Source: Beverwykella pulmonaria
Lineage: Eukaryota; Ascomycota; Dothideomycetes; Pleosporales; Melanommataceae
Reading direction: 5' to 3'
Length of the DNA stretch: 64,000 nt
NCBI GenBank assembly: GCA_001599595.1
Contig: BCHH01000003.1
Coordinates: forward strand, 3,653,619-3,717,618
Made by a program: the position numbers and the translations under genes. This document shows, piece by piece, positions 36,461-47,805 of the stretch (its first letter is position 1; every line of letters starts with the position of its first letter). The notes beneath the pieces are model-generated. The model was not told the origin of the DNA, made no database searches, and worked only from the letters and a program-made list of their open reading frames with translations.

Positions 36461-36745
36461 GTGCTTTGCAGATCATAGCGAAGTTCCTTGCTCTACCCTC
36501 CATCATCGTGCGCACGGCCGCCGCTCGATAGAAGAGAAGGCCCAGAGCAAGCAGTACCTGACTCCGTGGGAGGAGGATGCGCGCGTCAAGTTTCTTTCGC
36601 AGATGTCTGATCTCGGATAGCCTGTTCGAACCAAGTTTATATCTGCACTAACCCCAAGACCAACAGACCACTCAAGCCGTCAGGTAAAAACTGGGCTGAG
36701 CACGTTGCTACCGCCGAACGTTTTCTCTATGCTCAGGGTACATGA
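36461..36745 (+). mobile_element. Relic of a pogo/Fot1-type (Tc1/mariner superfamily) transposase DNA-binding domain
   Basis: The frame 36461-36619 reads SEVPCSTLHHRAHGRRSI, then KAQSKQYLTPWEED, then KFLSQMSDLG and a stop. These are the helix-turn-helix and Tc5/CENP-B-type block of fungal pogo-like transposases, which commonly show a V-P-x-S-T-L, R-x-x-G, QYLTPxEE and VKFL pattern. After the stop the match continues as PVRTKFISAL, then shifts frame to NRPLKPSGKNWAE, which fits the G-K-N-W part of the second helix-turn-helix. So there is one stop and one frameshift, and no DDE catalytic part is present. A 12-bp palindrome CTTATCGATAAG lies 30 bp further on (36775). The relic ends 190 bp before the NLR gene. 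Confidence 0.65.
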
Positions 36746-36937
36746 CGATCAACAACGTTAAATGAGCAAGTGTCCTTATCGATAAGCGAGGGCGCAGCGC
36801 CGCACTAATGCTCGCAGCTATTCAACCTTGCTGCGGTCGCACCGTCCTTAGCCTAGTCGCTCGTACATCATGTTGCCTCTCTCCCTCCTCACCGCTAGCT
36901 CACAGATGTCTGCAATTGAGACTCGACTTCTCGTAAT

Positions 36938-39900
36938 ATGGATCCGCTCAGTGCCACAGCCAGCATCATCGCTATCATCCAGCTTTCAGCTAAGGTCCTT
37001 ACATATCTAAACGACGTCAAGGATGCCTCGAAGGACCGCGCGCAGTGCGCCATCGAGGTCTCAAACCTCTACAGCCTTCTCGTTAACCTAAGATTTCGAT
37101 TGGAGGGAAGCACCAATCAACCATGGTACACCGGTGTCCGAGCTCTCGCAGTCGAGAATGGGCCGCTTGACCAATTCAAGCAAGCACTAGAACTGCTGCA
37201 GAGTAAGATGACTGATGGAGGTCGACTAAAGCAGTTCGGCGAGTCGCTTATGTGGAAGTTCAAGAAAGAAGAGATTGCGAGCATCTTGGCCCAGATGGAG
37301 CGATTGAAGACACTAGTAGAAATTGCATTACAGATGGACAACTTGTAAGCTTCTGTACCAGCACGGCATAGACACATAACTTATGTATACAAGCAAGCTC
37401 TCTCAAGCCATTAAAGATGACACTAACTTCTTTGGCACTCACGTACCCGCTATCCAGTCTGATGTAGAAACAATCCGACACGACCAAGAGTCAACAAGGC
37501 ACCGCAGGCTTCTGGAATGGATATCGTCCACAGATTACCCCGCTCAGCAATCCGATATCATAAAGCGCAGACAGGAAGGAACAGGCCAGTGGTTTCTAGA
37601 CTCGACCGAAACGGCACGGTGGCTCAATCAGGCTAAGGCAACTCTCTTCTGCCCAGGAATTCCAGGAGCCGGCAAAACCATGATAGCAGCTATCGCGATC
37701 GATTATCTGCTAGAATTAGGGCAGAGCAACTTAAATGGAGTTGCCTACGTGTACTGCAACTACAAGGCTCAGGAGGAGCAGGATACTTCTAATATGTTGA
37801 CAGCCATCATTAAGCAATTAGTTCAGGGTCGATTGTCATCTATAAAGCCTATAGAACGATTGTACCAGCGGCATGCGGACCGGGGCACTAGCCCATCACT
37901 TGACGAGATATACAGCGCGCTCCAAGATGTGCTTGCACATTACCCTTCTGTTTATATAGTAATTGATGCTCTAGATGAATGTCAGGACGGCACTCGTCAC
38001 CAATTTCTATCCAAACTCCGAGACCTCCAAGCAGGGCGAGACGTTCGCCTGATGGTAACCTCACGGTTGATACCAGATATTGCGGATGCTTTTCGGGAAG
38101 CGCTGAGGCTAGAGATTCAGGCTAGCAGAGAGGACGTGAAGCGCTTCGTAGCCGGTCAGACATACCGACTACCTAGATGCATCCAGCGCGACGCTTCGCT
38201 GCAGGAAATGGTGCAAGAGAAGATTGTCGAGGCGGTGGACGGCATGTAAGCCTCTTTTTGAATTCAGGTAGTGATGCACACTTACGCGATCTGAGGTTTC
38301 TCCTTGCTCGCCTACACACAGACTCGTTGCTGGACAAGAGGACGGTAAAAGATGTAAAATCAACTCTGGCTAAGCTATCAAAGGGAGCAGCCGCGCTCGA
38401 TGGTGCATACAGAGAGGCTCTCCAAAGAATCCAAGGCCAGCTGGATGGTGACCGCGAATTGGCGAAAAATGTTCTATCCTGGATCACGTTCGCAAAACGA
38501 CCACTTACCACGAATGAGCTATGCTGTGCCTTGGCAGTGGAGCCGGACGAAGCAGAGCTCGACCAGGAGAAGATACCTGACGTTGAAGACTTAGTATCTG
38601 TGTGCGCCGGCCTTGTTGTTGTCGACCAAGAGAGCGCTGTTGTGCGTCTTGTGCACTACACAACACAAGAATACTTCGAGCGGACTGGAGATGCATGGAA
38701 CCCAGGCGGCCAGCTCTACATTGCCTCCACCTGCCTTACCTACTTATGCTTTAGTGCTTTCAAAAGCGGAGGCTGCTCTTCTCACGAGGATTTGAAGGAG
38801 AGGCTCCAGCAAAACCAGTTCTTGGACTATGCGGCTAAGCACTGGGGGCAACATGCAAGAGCAGTCGAAGCCGAGGTCATTGATCTCGCCTGTACGCTTC
38901 TCCAAAGCAAGTCACTTTGGTGTGCTATGCAGGTAGTAGAGACTCTAGACTACAAAGTCAAAGGATACAGCAAACACCATCTTGAATTAATGGCTTTGCA
39001 CTGCACAGCACGGTTTGGACTTACTCACATAACGGAAATGATCCTGTCTACCGTAGAAGGGCCCCTTCCAGAGGCAGTTAATGCAAAAGATAGCTGGGAC
39101 AGAACTCCGTTGTTGTTAGCCGCAAAGCATGGTCATGGTGAGATGGTCAAGCTACTGCTCGACGCGGGCGCCGACGTTAACGCGGAGAGTCGAGACCATG
39201 ATAACGCACTTTATGCGGCTTCAGAGCAAGGTCATGAGCAGGTGGTAAAGATGCTGCTAAACGCGGGCGCCAACGTGAACGCACAGAGTGGGTACTACAG
39301 CAACGCACTCTACGCGGCTTCAGAGCAAGGCTACGAGCAGGTAGTAGAGATGCTGCTCAACGCGGGCGCTGACATTAACGCCCAGGGTGGAGGCTACGGC
39401 AACGCACTCTACGCGGCTTCAGAGCGAGGCCACGAGGAGGTGGTAAAGATGCTGCTCAACGCGGGCGCCGACGTTAATGCCCAGGGTAGACACTACAGCA
39501 ACGCACTCTACGCGGCTTCAGAGCAAGGCTACGAACAGGTAGTAGAGATGCTGCTCAACGCGGGCGCTGACGTCAACGCCCAGGGTGGAGACTACGGCAA
39601 CGCACTTTGCGCGGCTTCAGAACGATGCCACGAGCAGGTGGTAAAGATGCTGCTCAACGCGGGTGCTGACGTCGACGCGCAGGGTAAACGCTACAGTACC
39701 GCACTCTGCGCGGCTTCAGCGGGAGGCCACGAGCAGGCAGTAAACATGCTGCTTAAAGCAGGCGCTAACATTAATGTGCATCATGTAGAAGATGGCATTG
39801 TACTTTACGTAGCTGCATACGGAGGCCACGAGCGGGTAGTGAAGATGCTGCTTGACGCGGGCGCTGATGTCAACGCTCAGCATAAATACTACGGCAACGC

Positions 39901-41572
39901 ACTTTGCGCGGCTTCAGAGCAAGGCTACGAGCAGGTAGTAGAGATGCTGCTCAACGCAGGCGCCGACGTTCACGCGCAGAGTGGACGCTACGGAACTGCA
40001 CTCTGCGCTGCTTCAAAGGGAGGTCACAAGCAGGTGGTAGAGATGCTGCTCGACGCGGGTGCCGACGTCAACGCTCAGAGTGGAGACCACGGCAGCGCAC
40101 TCTACGCAGCTGCAGAGGGAGGCTACGAGCAAGTGGTGGAGATGCTGCTCAACGCGGGCGCCGACATTAACGCCCGGGATGGAAACTACGGCAACGCACT
40201 TTGCGTGGCTTCAAAGGAAGGCTACAAGCAGGTGGTGGAGATGCTGCTTGACGCGGGCGCCGACGTCAACGCCCAGGGTGGATACTACGGTAGCGCACTC
40301 TGCGCGGCTTCAGAGCAAGGCCACGAGCAGATAGTAGAGATGCTTCTCAACGCGGGCGCCGACGTTCACGCGCAGAGTGAACGCTACGGCACCGCACTTT
40401 ACGAGGCTTCAAGTAAAGGCCATAAGCAGATAGTGAAGATGCTGCTTAATGCGGGCGCCAACGTTAACACGCAAAGTGGATGGTACGGCATCGCACTCTA
40501 CGCGGCTACAAATAAAGGCCACGAGCAGGTAGTGAAGATGCTGCTAGACGCAGGCGCCGATGTCAACGCACAGAGTTATCTCTACGGCGACGCGCAGAGC
40601 GATAGTTACGGCACCGCACTTTACGAAGCTTCAAAAGAAGGCCGCGAGCAGGTAGTCAAGATGCTGCTCAATGCGGGCGCTGACGTCAACGCGCATCGTG
40701 CAGAAGACGGCAGCGCACTCTACGCGGCTACAAGGGGAGGTCATGGCCAGGTAGTCAAGATGCTGCTCAACGGGGGTGCCGATGTTAACGCCCAGGGTGG
40801 ACGCTACGGTAACGCACTCTACGCAGCTGCAAACCAAGGCAACGAGCAGGTAATAGAGATGCTGCTCAACGCGGGCGCCGACATTAACGCCCAGGGTGGA
40901 TACTACGGCAACGCACTCTGCGCGGCTTCAGAGCAAGGCTACGAGCAGGTAGTAGAGATGCTGCTCAACGCGGGCGCCGACGTTCACGCGCAGAGTGAAC
41001 GCTACGGCACCGCACTTTATGAGGCTTCAAGTAAAGGCCATAAGCAGGTAGTTAAGATGCTGCTCAACGCGGGCGCCAACGTGAACGCACAGAGTGGATA
41101 CTACAGCAACGCACTCTACGCGGCTTCAGAGCAAGGCTACGAGCAGGTAGTAGAGATGCTGCTCAACGCGGGCGCTGACATTAACGCCCAGGGTGGAGGC
41201 TACGGCAACGCACTCTGCGCGGCTTCAGAGCAAGGCCACGAGCAGGTGGTAAAGATGCTGCTTGACGCGGGCACTGAAATTAACGCGCACAGTGTAAGCT
41301 ATAGCACCGAACCTTCTTTAAACGCTAGAACGAACAACGAAGATTCAAGTAGCACTTTGCAACGTTGCGACGAAGAGAAGAAAAATGAAAGCACCAACAC
41401 GTTGAATAAGTCTGAGAGTAGCTCAAGAGACGAGGAGAAAAGGAAAGAAAAAAAAGAAGCATGGGTTCAGATTACGTCAATGCGCCGGAGAATAGCAGAG
41501 GAGAATAAGGAGAGGTGGAAAGCCCTTGAAGATCAAAACCAACTGTTGCACTATGACGATTATGAGTATTAA
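36938..41572 (+). CDS. Fungal NLR-like STAND protein: Helo-like N-domain, NACHT, 22 ankyrin repeats
   Basis: Three exons, 36938-37344, 37394-38245 and 38296-41572, give 1511 residues. The start MDPLSATASIIAIIQLSAKV belongs to the Helo-like fungal STAND N-terminal domain (about 1-110). The segment WISSTDYPAQQSDIIKRRQEG precedes the NACHT. The P-loop is GIPGAGKT (224-231) and Walker B VYIVIDALDEC (322-332). A winged-helix-like part (KRPLTTNELCCALAVE, LVHYTTQEYFE) follows. Residues 685-1419 are 22 ankyrin units, nearly identical to each other. The tail is charged (KRKEKKEAW region) with no known domain. Such proteins act as intracellular receptors in non-self recognition and regulated cell death in fungi; the trigger here is unknown. 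Each intron is about 50 bp and restores the frame. It is close to a transposase relic and far from housekeeping genes. Confidence 0.88.
39089..41293 (+). repeat. 99-bp tandem repeats coding for 22 ankyrin units
   Basis: The consensus unit is GxYGNALYAASEQGYEQVVE plus MLLNAGADVNAQ, 33 residues. Differences cluster at the second residue of each unit, at EQG/EGG/SKG, and at the G/N/D positions of the turn. Units 2-4 and 20-22 match almost exactly, as do units 13-14 and 19-20, so blocks and not only single units were copied. Unit 15 carries an 8-residue insertion (YLYGDAQS) near 40575. Confidence 0.9.
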
Positions 41573-42062
41573 GATCCGACACGCACGATGTCAGGAAAGA
41601 TGCCTGGAAAGACTTTGTATATAGCAGATAGAATAGTGTGCGCAATGTCTGAGTTATTCAAAGTAGAAGTACCTATTATTATCTCCATAAGAAGGGGGTG
41701 TTCCGTAGCGCATGGAAAAACGTTAAAGTTAGGGGCAGCCAATCTGAGCACGTGGTCGGAGACCCATCTAGAAACCGACTACCACGCGCCACAGGTATCT
41801 TTGGAGACTGATTGAATAAGTCAATGTTGATAAGTCACGCTAAGACGGTGGTATGTAGGCACGTTAATGTAAGCGAACGTATACTAAGAGACGCCAGCAT
41901 ATTATGCCACATTAGGAGGCCTTTACGGACCTACTCTCTCGCTCGATGGAACTCCTAGCATATTCACGAATATAGCATTTGAAGTTTGCACGAAGCCAGA
42001 CCCATATGTACACTTGCCCTCTAACTCTCGGGTATCTACAGCTTTACTAAAACACCGACCTC
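41573..42062. other. Intergenic
   Basis: 3' flanks of the NLR gene and of the convergent transporter gene. No gene or clear repeat is seen. Confidence 0.5.
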
Positions 42063-43593
42063 TCAAGCACGCCCTACGGTGTTGGAATTATCGGCGCAAG
42101 TCCACGCAGCTGAGCCTCCTTCAGCTTTATAACTGTCAACAATCCCAACAATAGACCCGTACGTACCCGCCACCATGAGAAAAGTACCCGAAACAATTAC
42201 GAAGACACTCCATGCGACCATCAAATTCCATTTCATGGTGCGGTTAGTCTTTCCCTCGCTCCAATGATCGTAAAGCCACATGCAACCCATAGGCTGAAAG
42301 CTCATAAGAGTACCGAAGAGGGCGCCAATGAGCGAAACAAGGCCGCCGAAAACCGGGACTGCACTGGCGATGATGTATGCAACCATTGCCACACTGAACG
42401 TGCAGCCAATCCAGGACATCCAGTGTATGGCTGAGTTGCTGGCGAGGTGTTTGGAGCCTCGGAGAGCACGGACAAAGATGTACTTTGCCGGATAGTGGGT
42501 AAGGAGAGTGGTGGAGACGATCAGCCCTGGGAGAGCCAGGCCATAGCAGACTTTCTTCAATGATGCACCGGCTGATCCAAGGGCAGGCGAAGCAACGTAC
42601 GATCCGCAGTAGTAGTACACCACGATACCAATGGTGATGTAGATGGCGGTTACGCTAGATTGGCAGATGATCAAAGATCGGGTGTAATGGCGAGGATCCC
42701 GCATCTCGGAGACGATGGAGAAGAAGGCGGGTGTGCCGGCGTATGCAAAAACGAGAGAAGCTAAGGCCGCAACAGCTGAAGCGAAAGATGGGCTGCCCAC
42801 AAGTTTGTAATCGGAAACCCACACACCCGTTTGTGGTGCAGCAGCAGGCCGGTCCTGAAGTCCAACAGCAATCGTCAGAACAAAGATTGAACTGAGAATT
42901 CCAACTAGACCGACCCACGCTAGCCATGTAATGCGGCCGAGGGTCTGAATGCTCGCAAGTCCGAATCCCATAATAGCCGCGACAGCAACGAAGACGGCAG
43001 TGCATGCACCGTGGGTCGAGATGGAGTTCAGGGAGATGGATATTCCGAGCATGCCGGAGCCGGCACAGAAGACCCAGTCTATGCAAGATCAGCAAAGGGT
43101 TTGCTTCTTGCCTGCTAGTATAACTGTACTTACACAAGGTGAAGGCAACGGCGAAGATCTCGCGACCAACGCGGCCAAAGAGAAGCCCACCCACATCGTC
43201 AATGCCATATACGGAGGGATGACGAAGCTTGAAAACACCGACAATGTAATCGGACCATGTTGTGATACCGGCAATGACGCACAAGCATATCACCCCTGGG
43301 ATTAGGCCGAGAGTGTCGAAAACCTGGGGGATAGAGAGAACACCCAGTCCAACCTGGGTCTTCATCATGAGAGCAACCGTTCCAATCCATCCAACCTGTC
43401 AGATATGAGTCGGTGTGAAGCCTACAGTTTTTGAGAAACGTACATTGCGGTAATTGGGACCATCTTCTGAGATCTCGCCAAATACAGCGTCCGAAACACT
43501 GACGACGGAGCCTCTGCGCTCTGACTTGGCCTTGGAAGCCATAGGAGCCAGTTGATTTTTATTCTGTTTCTCTTCGTCGTGCATGTTGGACAT
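42063..43593 (-). CDS. Amino-acid transporter, AAAP family (Mtr-like)
   Basis: Three exons, 43593-43444, 43395-43134 and 43078-42063, give 475 residues. A hydrophilic N-terminus (about 50 residues, ending in SEDGPNYRN) leads into WIGTVALMMKTQVGLGVLSIP, the first membrane span with the family's conserved G-x-G-x-L-S-x-P pattern. About eleven hydrophobic spans follow, including VASPALGSAG and TLLTHYPAKYIFVRAL. This arrangement resembles the Neurospora Mtr neutral/aromatic amino-acid permease and related fungal members. The APC-type proline permeases (PrnB/Put4) belong to a different family, so a proline-specific role is not indicated. Transport direction and substrate are inferred from family only. 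It lies about 1 kb from the FAD oxidase gene and on the same strand. Confidence 0.85.
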
Positions 43594-44601
43594 GTTGGAA
43601 ATGGGGCTGGCAGTGATGAAGGTGATGTACGAAGATGATGAGAAGAATGAAATGGTTCACCTTTGATTAATATATCATTGCGAATGCCTCGATCTCGGCC
43701 CGTTATCTTCGGACGACATCCTAGCATCTGCACCCCGGAAAAAGCGGTTTTACGCCTTGCTGCACGATGTTACCCAAAACTGCTAGGATCATCATACCGA
43801 ATAGCTGCCGACCGAAAGTTTGTGGCGAGGCGTGGGGTAGTGCCTCCCACGAAAAAAGGGGAAATCAAGCTCTGGCACGGAGCCCAAGAAACTTGGAGAA
43901 GGGGTACCATGTGTTATGGATTCTATGTACTATCTCACCTAACTTTCATCTCCATTACACAACCTCAACTACAGCCATCCCCATCTCCGTCCACATGCAA
44001 CACGAAAACTCTAAGAACCTCAATTTTCACACCTCAAGTCTAGCCTTTAATCGCGCATGAAAAAGCATATCGTTATCGAACGCCCATGGTGTAGATGAAA
44101 TCTACAAAAACTTCTACGCAAACTCGAGGTACAAAGCTCATGCCAGTCGGTATGCTTCCCGAAAGAACCCGACTAGTCAGCCGAAGCTACGGGTCGGCTC
44201 CCGACTTCAGTATCGCTGAGCATGGGTGTCACACCACAGCACGGCTGCGTATGATCCAGATCGCGGAGTATCCACTTTGAGGGTGTATTAGATCAACACT
44301 GCGTGTCTCATTTCATGGATGTGCATGTCAACCTTGAATATCGTGTGCTGAGACTTATTTTGCCCTAACTGGGTGACAATGCGTTGTTTCTTGGGTACTG
44401 CGTGGTTTTCTTCCGACTGACTCTCTAGACCTAATCAGGATTTTGAAGCGTTTCACCACCAAGACTAGCATTGTTTTAGATTGCTCATTAGTCACATACG
44501 GAATATTCTCGAACAACAAGCCGAATACCAATGCAAGAAAAGTAATAGTATTAGTCAAGCTTATAACATGCCCACAAATTCCTTCTCCGCGTATAACCCG
44601 A
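43594..44601. other. Intergenic
   Basis: Promoter side of the transporter gene and 3' side of the oxidase gene. Frames at 43663-44060 overlap each other and lack motifs. Confidence 0.5.
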
Positions 44602-45974
44602 TTATAGTCTCGCACGAACGATCTTCTCCTTCTCCTCCACCAAGTCACTGAGCTCACGCGACCTCCCAATCCTCCAGCTCACCTTGTTACCCCAATCCTG
44701 TCCTCTCAGATCCTCCTCACGCCACTGCCACCGCGGTCTGTTCTGCTCACCATTTTCCAGTAGCTCCTTGACCCAATTCCCAAAAATTGGCATCATCTTG
44801 AACCCATGCCCTGAGTCACCAGACAACACAATCAGACTCTTCCCCGTACGGGGAACAAAGTCAATGCAGAACTCGCTATCGGCCGTATCGCTGAACCAGC
44901 ACAATTTCTGCTCCACAAACGGCCTTTCCGCCATCCAGGGAAACGTCTCGCGGAGCAGCTGTCTGAGCTTCTTCTCGTCCTCGGCCGGAATAAAATCTTG
45001 CGGTGGGGGCAGGCGATCTGTTGGCGGCAACGATGTGCCACCTTTCCCCGTGTTTGTGTACCCACTGCCGAGCGGACAGAGCTTGAACAGCCGGGTCTTA
45101 GGGTCCGGCTCGAAGAAGAAGCCCAAGTCACGTACGTTTGTAGTAGGAATGCCGCGGAGGTAGTCGGCTTCGGCTTCGTTGAGTTGGACATGGGCTACAG
45201 ACCAGCATCGCGCTTGAGAGAAACGGCCTAGAGCGGGTACGAGGGCAGCACCATGGGCTCCCAGAGCTGAAATGACGGTTTGGGCCAAGTGGCTGCGACC
45301 GTCAGACGTCTTGATGCCAACACACTTGCTCTTGTCATCATTGTAAATCAGCTCCGTTGCCCTGCCTATTTTGTCTCCTAGAATGAATTTTACGCCCTTT
45401 CTCGCACAATGCTCCCAGATTCCCTTTAACGCATCTGAAGAATGTGCATAGCCACCTATCTTGTTGAAGTAGCCCTTGAATCCTGTCAAAGGGCCTGTGT
45501 ATTGCCAAGTGTACTGCTTGAAGTCTTTGCTTCCGTTGAGCTCCCGGATCCCAGGGGCAAATGTTGGGTGTGTCTGAATGGATGATAGAGCCTTTTGGAG
45601 GTGCTTGATGGCCTTTTGAGGAGCTTGACCAGTGGTGGCGACCACGTAGCCTGTGTTGTGATAGTATGGTCCGAACAAAGGCGTCTTCCAGGCTTCGATG
45701 GCTTCCTGCTCGGGGTCAGCCTCAGATTTCGGATGATCTGTATATGAAATAAAACCTCGGGACGTACCAAGGCCAAATTAGAGTAAAAGGGGTCCTCGTA
45801 TTCTGCCCGGACGATTTTGTTATAGTCCCACGCAGCCGAATACGGAGAAGGAATCTGCTCAGCGCGGTCGAAAACAGTGATGTCGAGGTATCCCGCTTCG
45901 TTTAAATGCAAAGCTGTCGATAGACCCCATGCACCAGCTCCAACAATGATGATGGGCGATGTTTTAGAAGACAT
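44602..45974 (-). CDS. FAD-dependent amine/amino-acid oxidase (fructosyl amino acid or saccharopine/sarcosine oxidase type), peroxisomal
   Basis: Two exons, 45974-45768 and 45720-44602, give 441 residues. The N-terminus IIIVGAGAWGLSTALHLNEAG is the FAD-binding GxGxxG fold. SAAWDYNKIVRAEYEDP is the block shared by fructosyl-amino-acid oxidases (amadoriases) and by saccharopine/pipecolate oxidases. CWFSDTADSEFCIDF probably contains the Cys that bonds FAD covalently, and LSGDSGHGFKMMPIFGNW is the C-terminal FAD loop. The last three residues ARL fit a peroxisomal PTS1 signal, as expected for an H2O2-producing oxidase. Which secondary amine it oxidises cannot be decided here. A CGG-N8-CCG site like those in the proline cluster lies upstream. 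Confidence 0.85.
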
Positions 45975-46205
45975 TATATTGCAAAAAGGTCTCCAAAGCA
46001 AAACAGGTAGTCTCAAGGAAAGTTTTGGTATTTTAGTAGCACAATGCTACGAGACACGAATGTACTATTTATCGACTTGGTAGTTCTCCACAGATTATGA
46101 ATGATTTCTACCTTTGTTGGTAGGGCTAATCATTTCAACTAGATACGGAACTGTGGAGATAGATGGCGGGGTCCGGATGTGATCCGACGAGAACTGTGAA
46201 ATGGT

Positions 46206-46219
46206 CGGCAGCAGTTCCG
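46206..46219. promoter_or_regulatory. CGG-N8-CCG element between FAD oxidase and membrane-protein genes
   Basis: The sequence CGG-cagcagtt-CCG lies 232 bp upstream of the oxidase ATG and 190 bp upstream of the membrane-protein ATG. It has the same spacing as elements in all three promoter regions of the proline cluster. A zinc-cluster dimer site is inferred. A CGG-N7-CCG also occurs nearby (46173-46190 region). Confidence 0.35.
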
Positions 46220-46409
46220 GGCCTAAATAACAATGTGTTGCTACGTCTAAGCATGCCGCTTAATGGCGGCTACACCCAGCACCTTCGAGCAATGCGAAAT
46301 TCGATTAAGAAGAGTAGAATTGACACAAACATAAATAACTTCGGGGAGAACAGTCACGCATAGGAAACACAAATTCACTACGCCCTAGTTATACGCGTGA
46401 ATTGAAAGT

Positions 46410-47315
46410 ATGGAATCACAACTTCACCCCATCGACCGTAAAACATCTTCGAGTAAAGACACCAATTCTCAAATTCTCAAATTCTCAACCTCCCAAGCCA
46501 ATCACGTAGCCATAGACTTTGCCAGTGCCGTTATTGCAGGCAGTGTAATAGCACCTCTAGTCACAATAATTGACAGGTACTCCACCCTCAAATCCCTTCG
46601 TCAGCCCACACTCACATTCAATCTCATCAGAGCCGTCGTCGAATCAAGCTCAGGAGTCACAACCCTCCCAAAATCCCTCCGCACCTCTATGGCAACCTTA
46701 TTCCTACGACCCCACCATTTCCTAACCTCACGCGCATTCTCTCTCGTCCTTCTCCTCTATAGTAGTACATACTTCACCTTTAACGCCGTCGACACGCTAT
46801 ATTCACGCAGTTCCTCTGAACCTACACTATCGCAGGCGACCAACGGCCTCGCGAAATTCACCGCCGTCTCCACAGTAAACATGATGCTGTCAATCTACAA
46901 AGACAGCCAATTTACTCGCCTCTTTTCCACGGCCGCCCCTCGATCTCTCCCACCCTTAACGTATCTCCTCTTCACGGTCCGGGACTCCCTCACGATCTTC
47001 GCGTCTTTCAACCTACCTCCCTTAGTCGCGCCTCTATTCCCAGAGTCCCTGGATGGAACGATTGGTAGGCTAGCAGCGGCGCAGCTTGTTGTGCCAGCGC
47101 TTATGCAGCCGGTAAATACGCCGTTTCATTTGCTAGGGCTGGACTTGTATAACAGGAATGCGCGGTTGAAGATGGGAGAGAGGTTGGGTAGGGTTTGTGA
47201 GCAGTGGGGGCAAGCGAGTGTGGCGAGAATGGGGAGGGTAGTGGTACCCTTTGGGGTCGGGAATGTGGTTAATAGGGAGCTGAGGAAGAAATTGTGTACT
47301 ATGAAGGGGAGTTGA
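46410..47315 (+). CDS. Conserved fungal multi-pass membrane protein, possibly mitochondrial
   Basis: Single exon, 301 residues, ATG at 46410. Hydrophobic stretches include NHVAIDFASAVIAGSVIAPL, AFSLVLLLYSSTYFTFNAV, TYLLFTVRDSLTIFASFNLP and LAAAQLVVPALMQPVNTPFH. The pieces APLVTIIDRYS and TPFHLLGLDLYNR faintly recall the repeats of mitochondrial carriers (P-x-D/E-x-x-K/R), but the classical signature is absent. I recall similar ascomycete proteins of unknown function; I do not assign one. A direct 8-bp repeat AATTCTCA occurs three times near 46470. The gene converges on the proline dehydrogenase gene, with the inverted repeat in between. Confidence 0.65.
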   Translation: MESQLHPIDRKTSSSKDTNSQILKFSTSQANHVAIDFASAVIAGSVIAPLVTIIDRYSTLKSLRQPTLTFNLIRAVVESSSGVTTLPKSLRTSMATLFLRPHHFLTSRAFSLVLLLYSSTYFTFNAVDTLYSRSSSEPTLSQATNGLAKFTAVSTVNMMLSIYKDSQFTRLFSTAAPRSLPPLTYLLFTVRDSLTIFASFNLPPLVAPLFPESLDGTIGRLAAAQLVVPALMQPVNTPFHLLGLDLYNRNARLKMGERLGRVCEQWGQASVARMGRVVVPFGVGNVVNRELRKKLCTMKGS

Positions 47316-47404
47316 AAGAATACAGAGAGAAAGTTTCAGGGTAGAGCAATATGAGATTAATTGTTGAAGTTTTTGGTCACGTTATATGGACGAGATAATA
47401 ATGA

Positions 47405-47767
47405 GGGACTGAGTTGATTTAGAAGCTATGGAGATCAACGAGCATCCAGCCATGACTAATCAGGACGTGTGACTAAGCGTACAGCACACGTGATATACAC
47501 GTGATGCACCGTGATACCCCCAGGTTTGAGCTATTAATAAGCGAAAAGCTGATGAGCATGGAGGCCGAGGAGGCGTCTTGTAAATAAGCGCGATCTGAAT
47601 AGGAGGCGCGTGAGATGGAGATGTTGTGATCTCGTAGAGTACTTGATTGTGATAGATATCAAGCTTGTGGTTGGATCTTGAGACGTTGAAAGATATCTTC
47701 AAGACCGAGTTGAGCTCTGAAAGCAGCGTGTTTCTGACCAAGTGAGTATCTTGGTAAAACCGTCAGC
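47405..47767 (+). repeat. Left arm of a perfect 363-bp inverted repeat
   Basis: Pairs with 47806-48168 around a 38-bp spacer (47768-47805). The positions sum to 95573 along the whole arm. The arm begins GGGACTGAGTTGA and ends AAAACCGTCAGC. I saw no mismatch on reading, and the 93-codon frames on opposite strands of the two arms translate identically. The arm carries two CACGTG boxes 11 bp apart (47487 and 47498) and a donor-like GTGAGT near its inner end. Confidence 0.92.
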
Positions 47768-47805
47768 GGGCATCTGATTTGTAGGAATCCATTTGACGCT
47801 GATCT

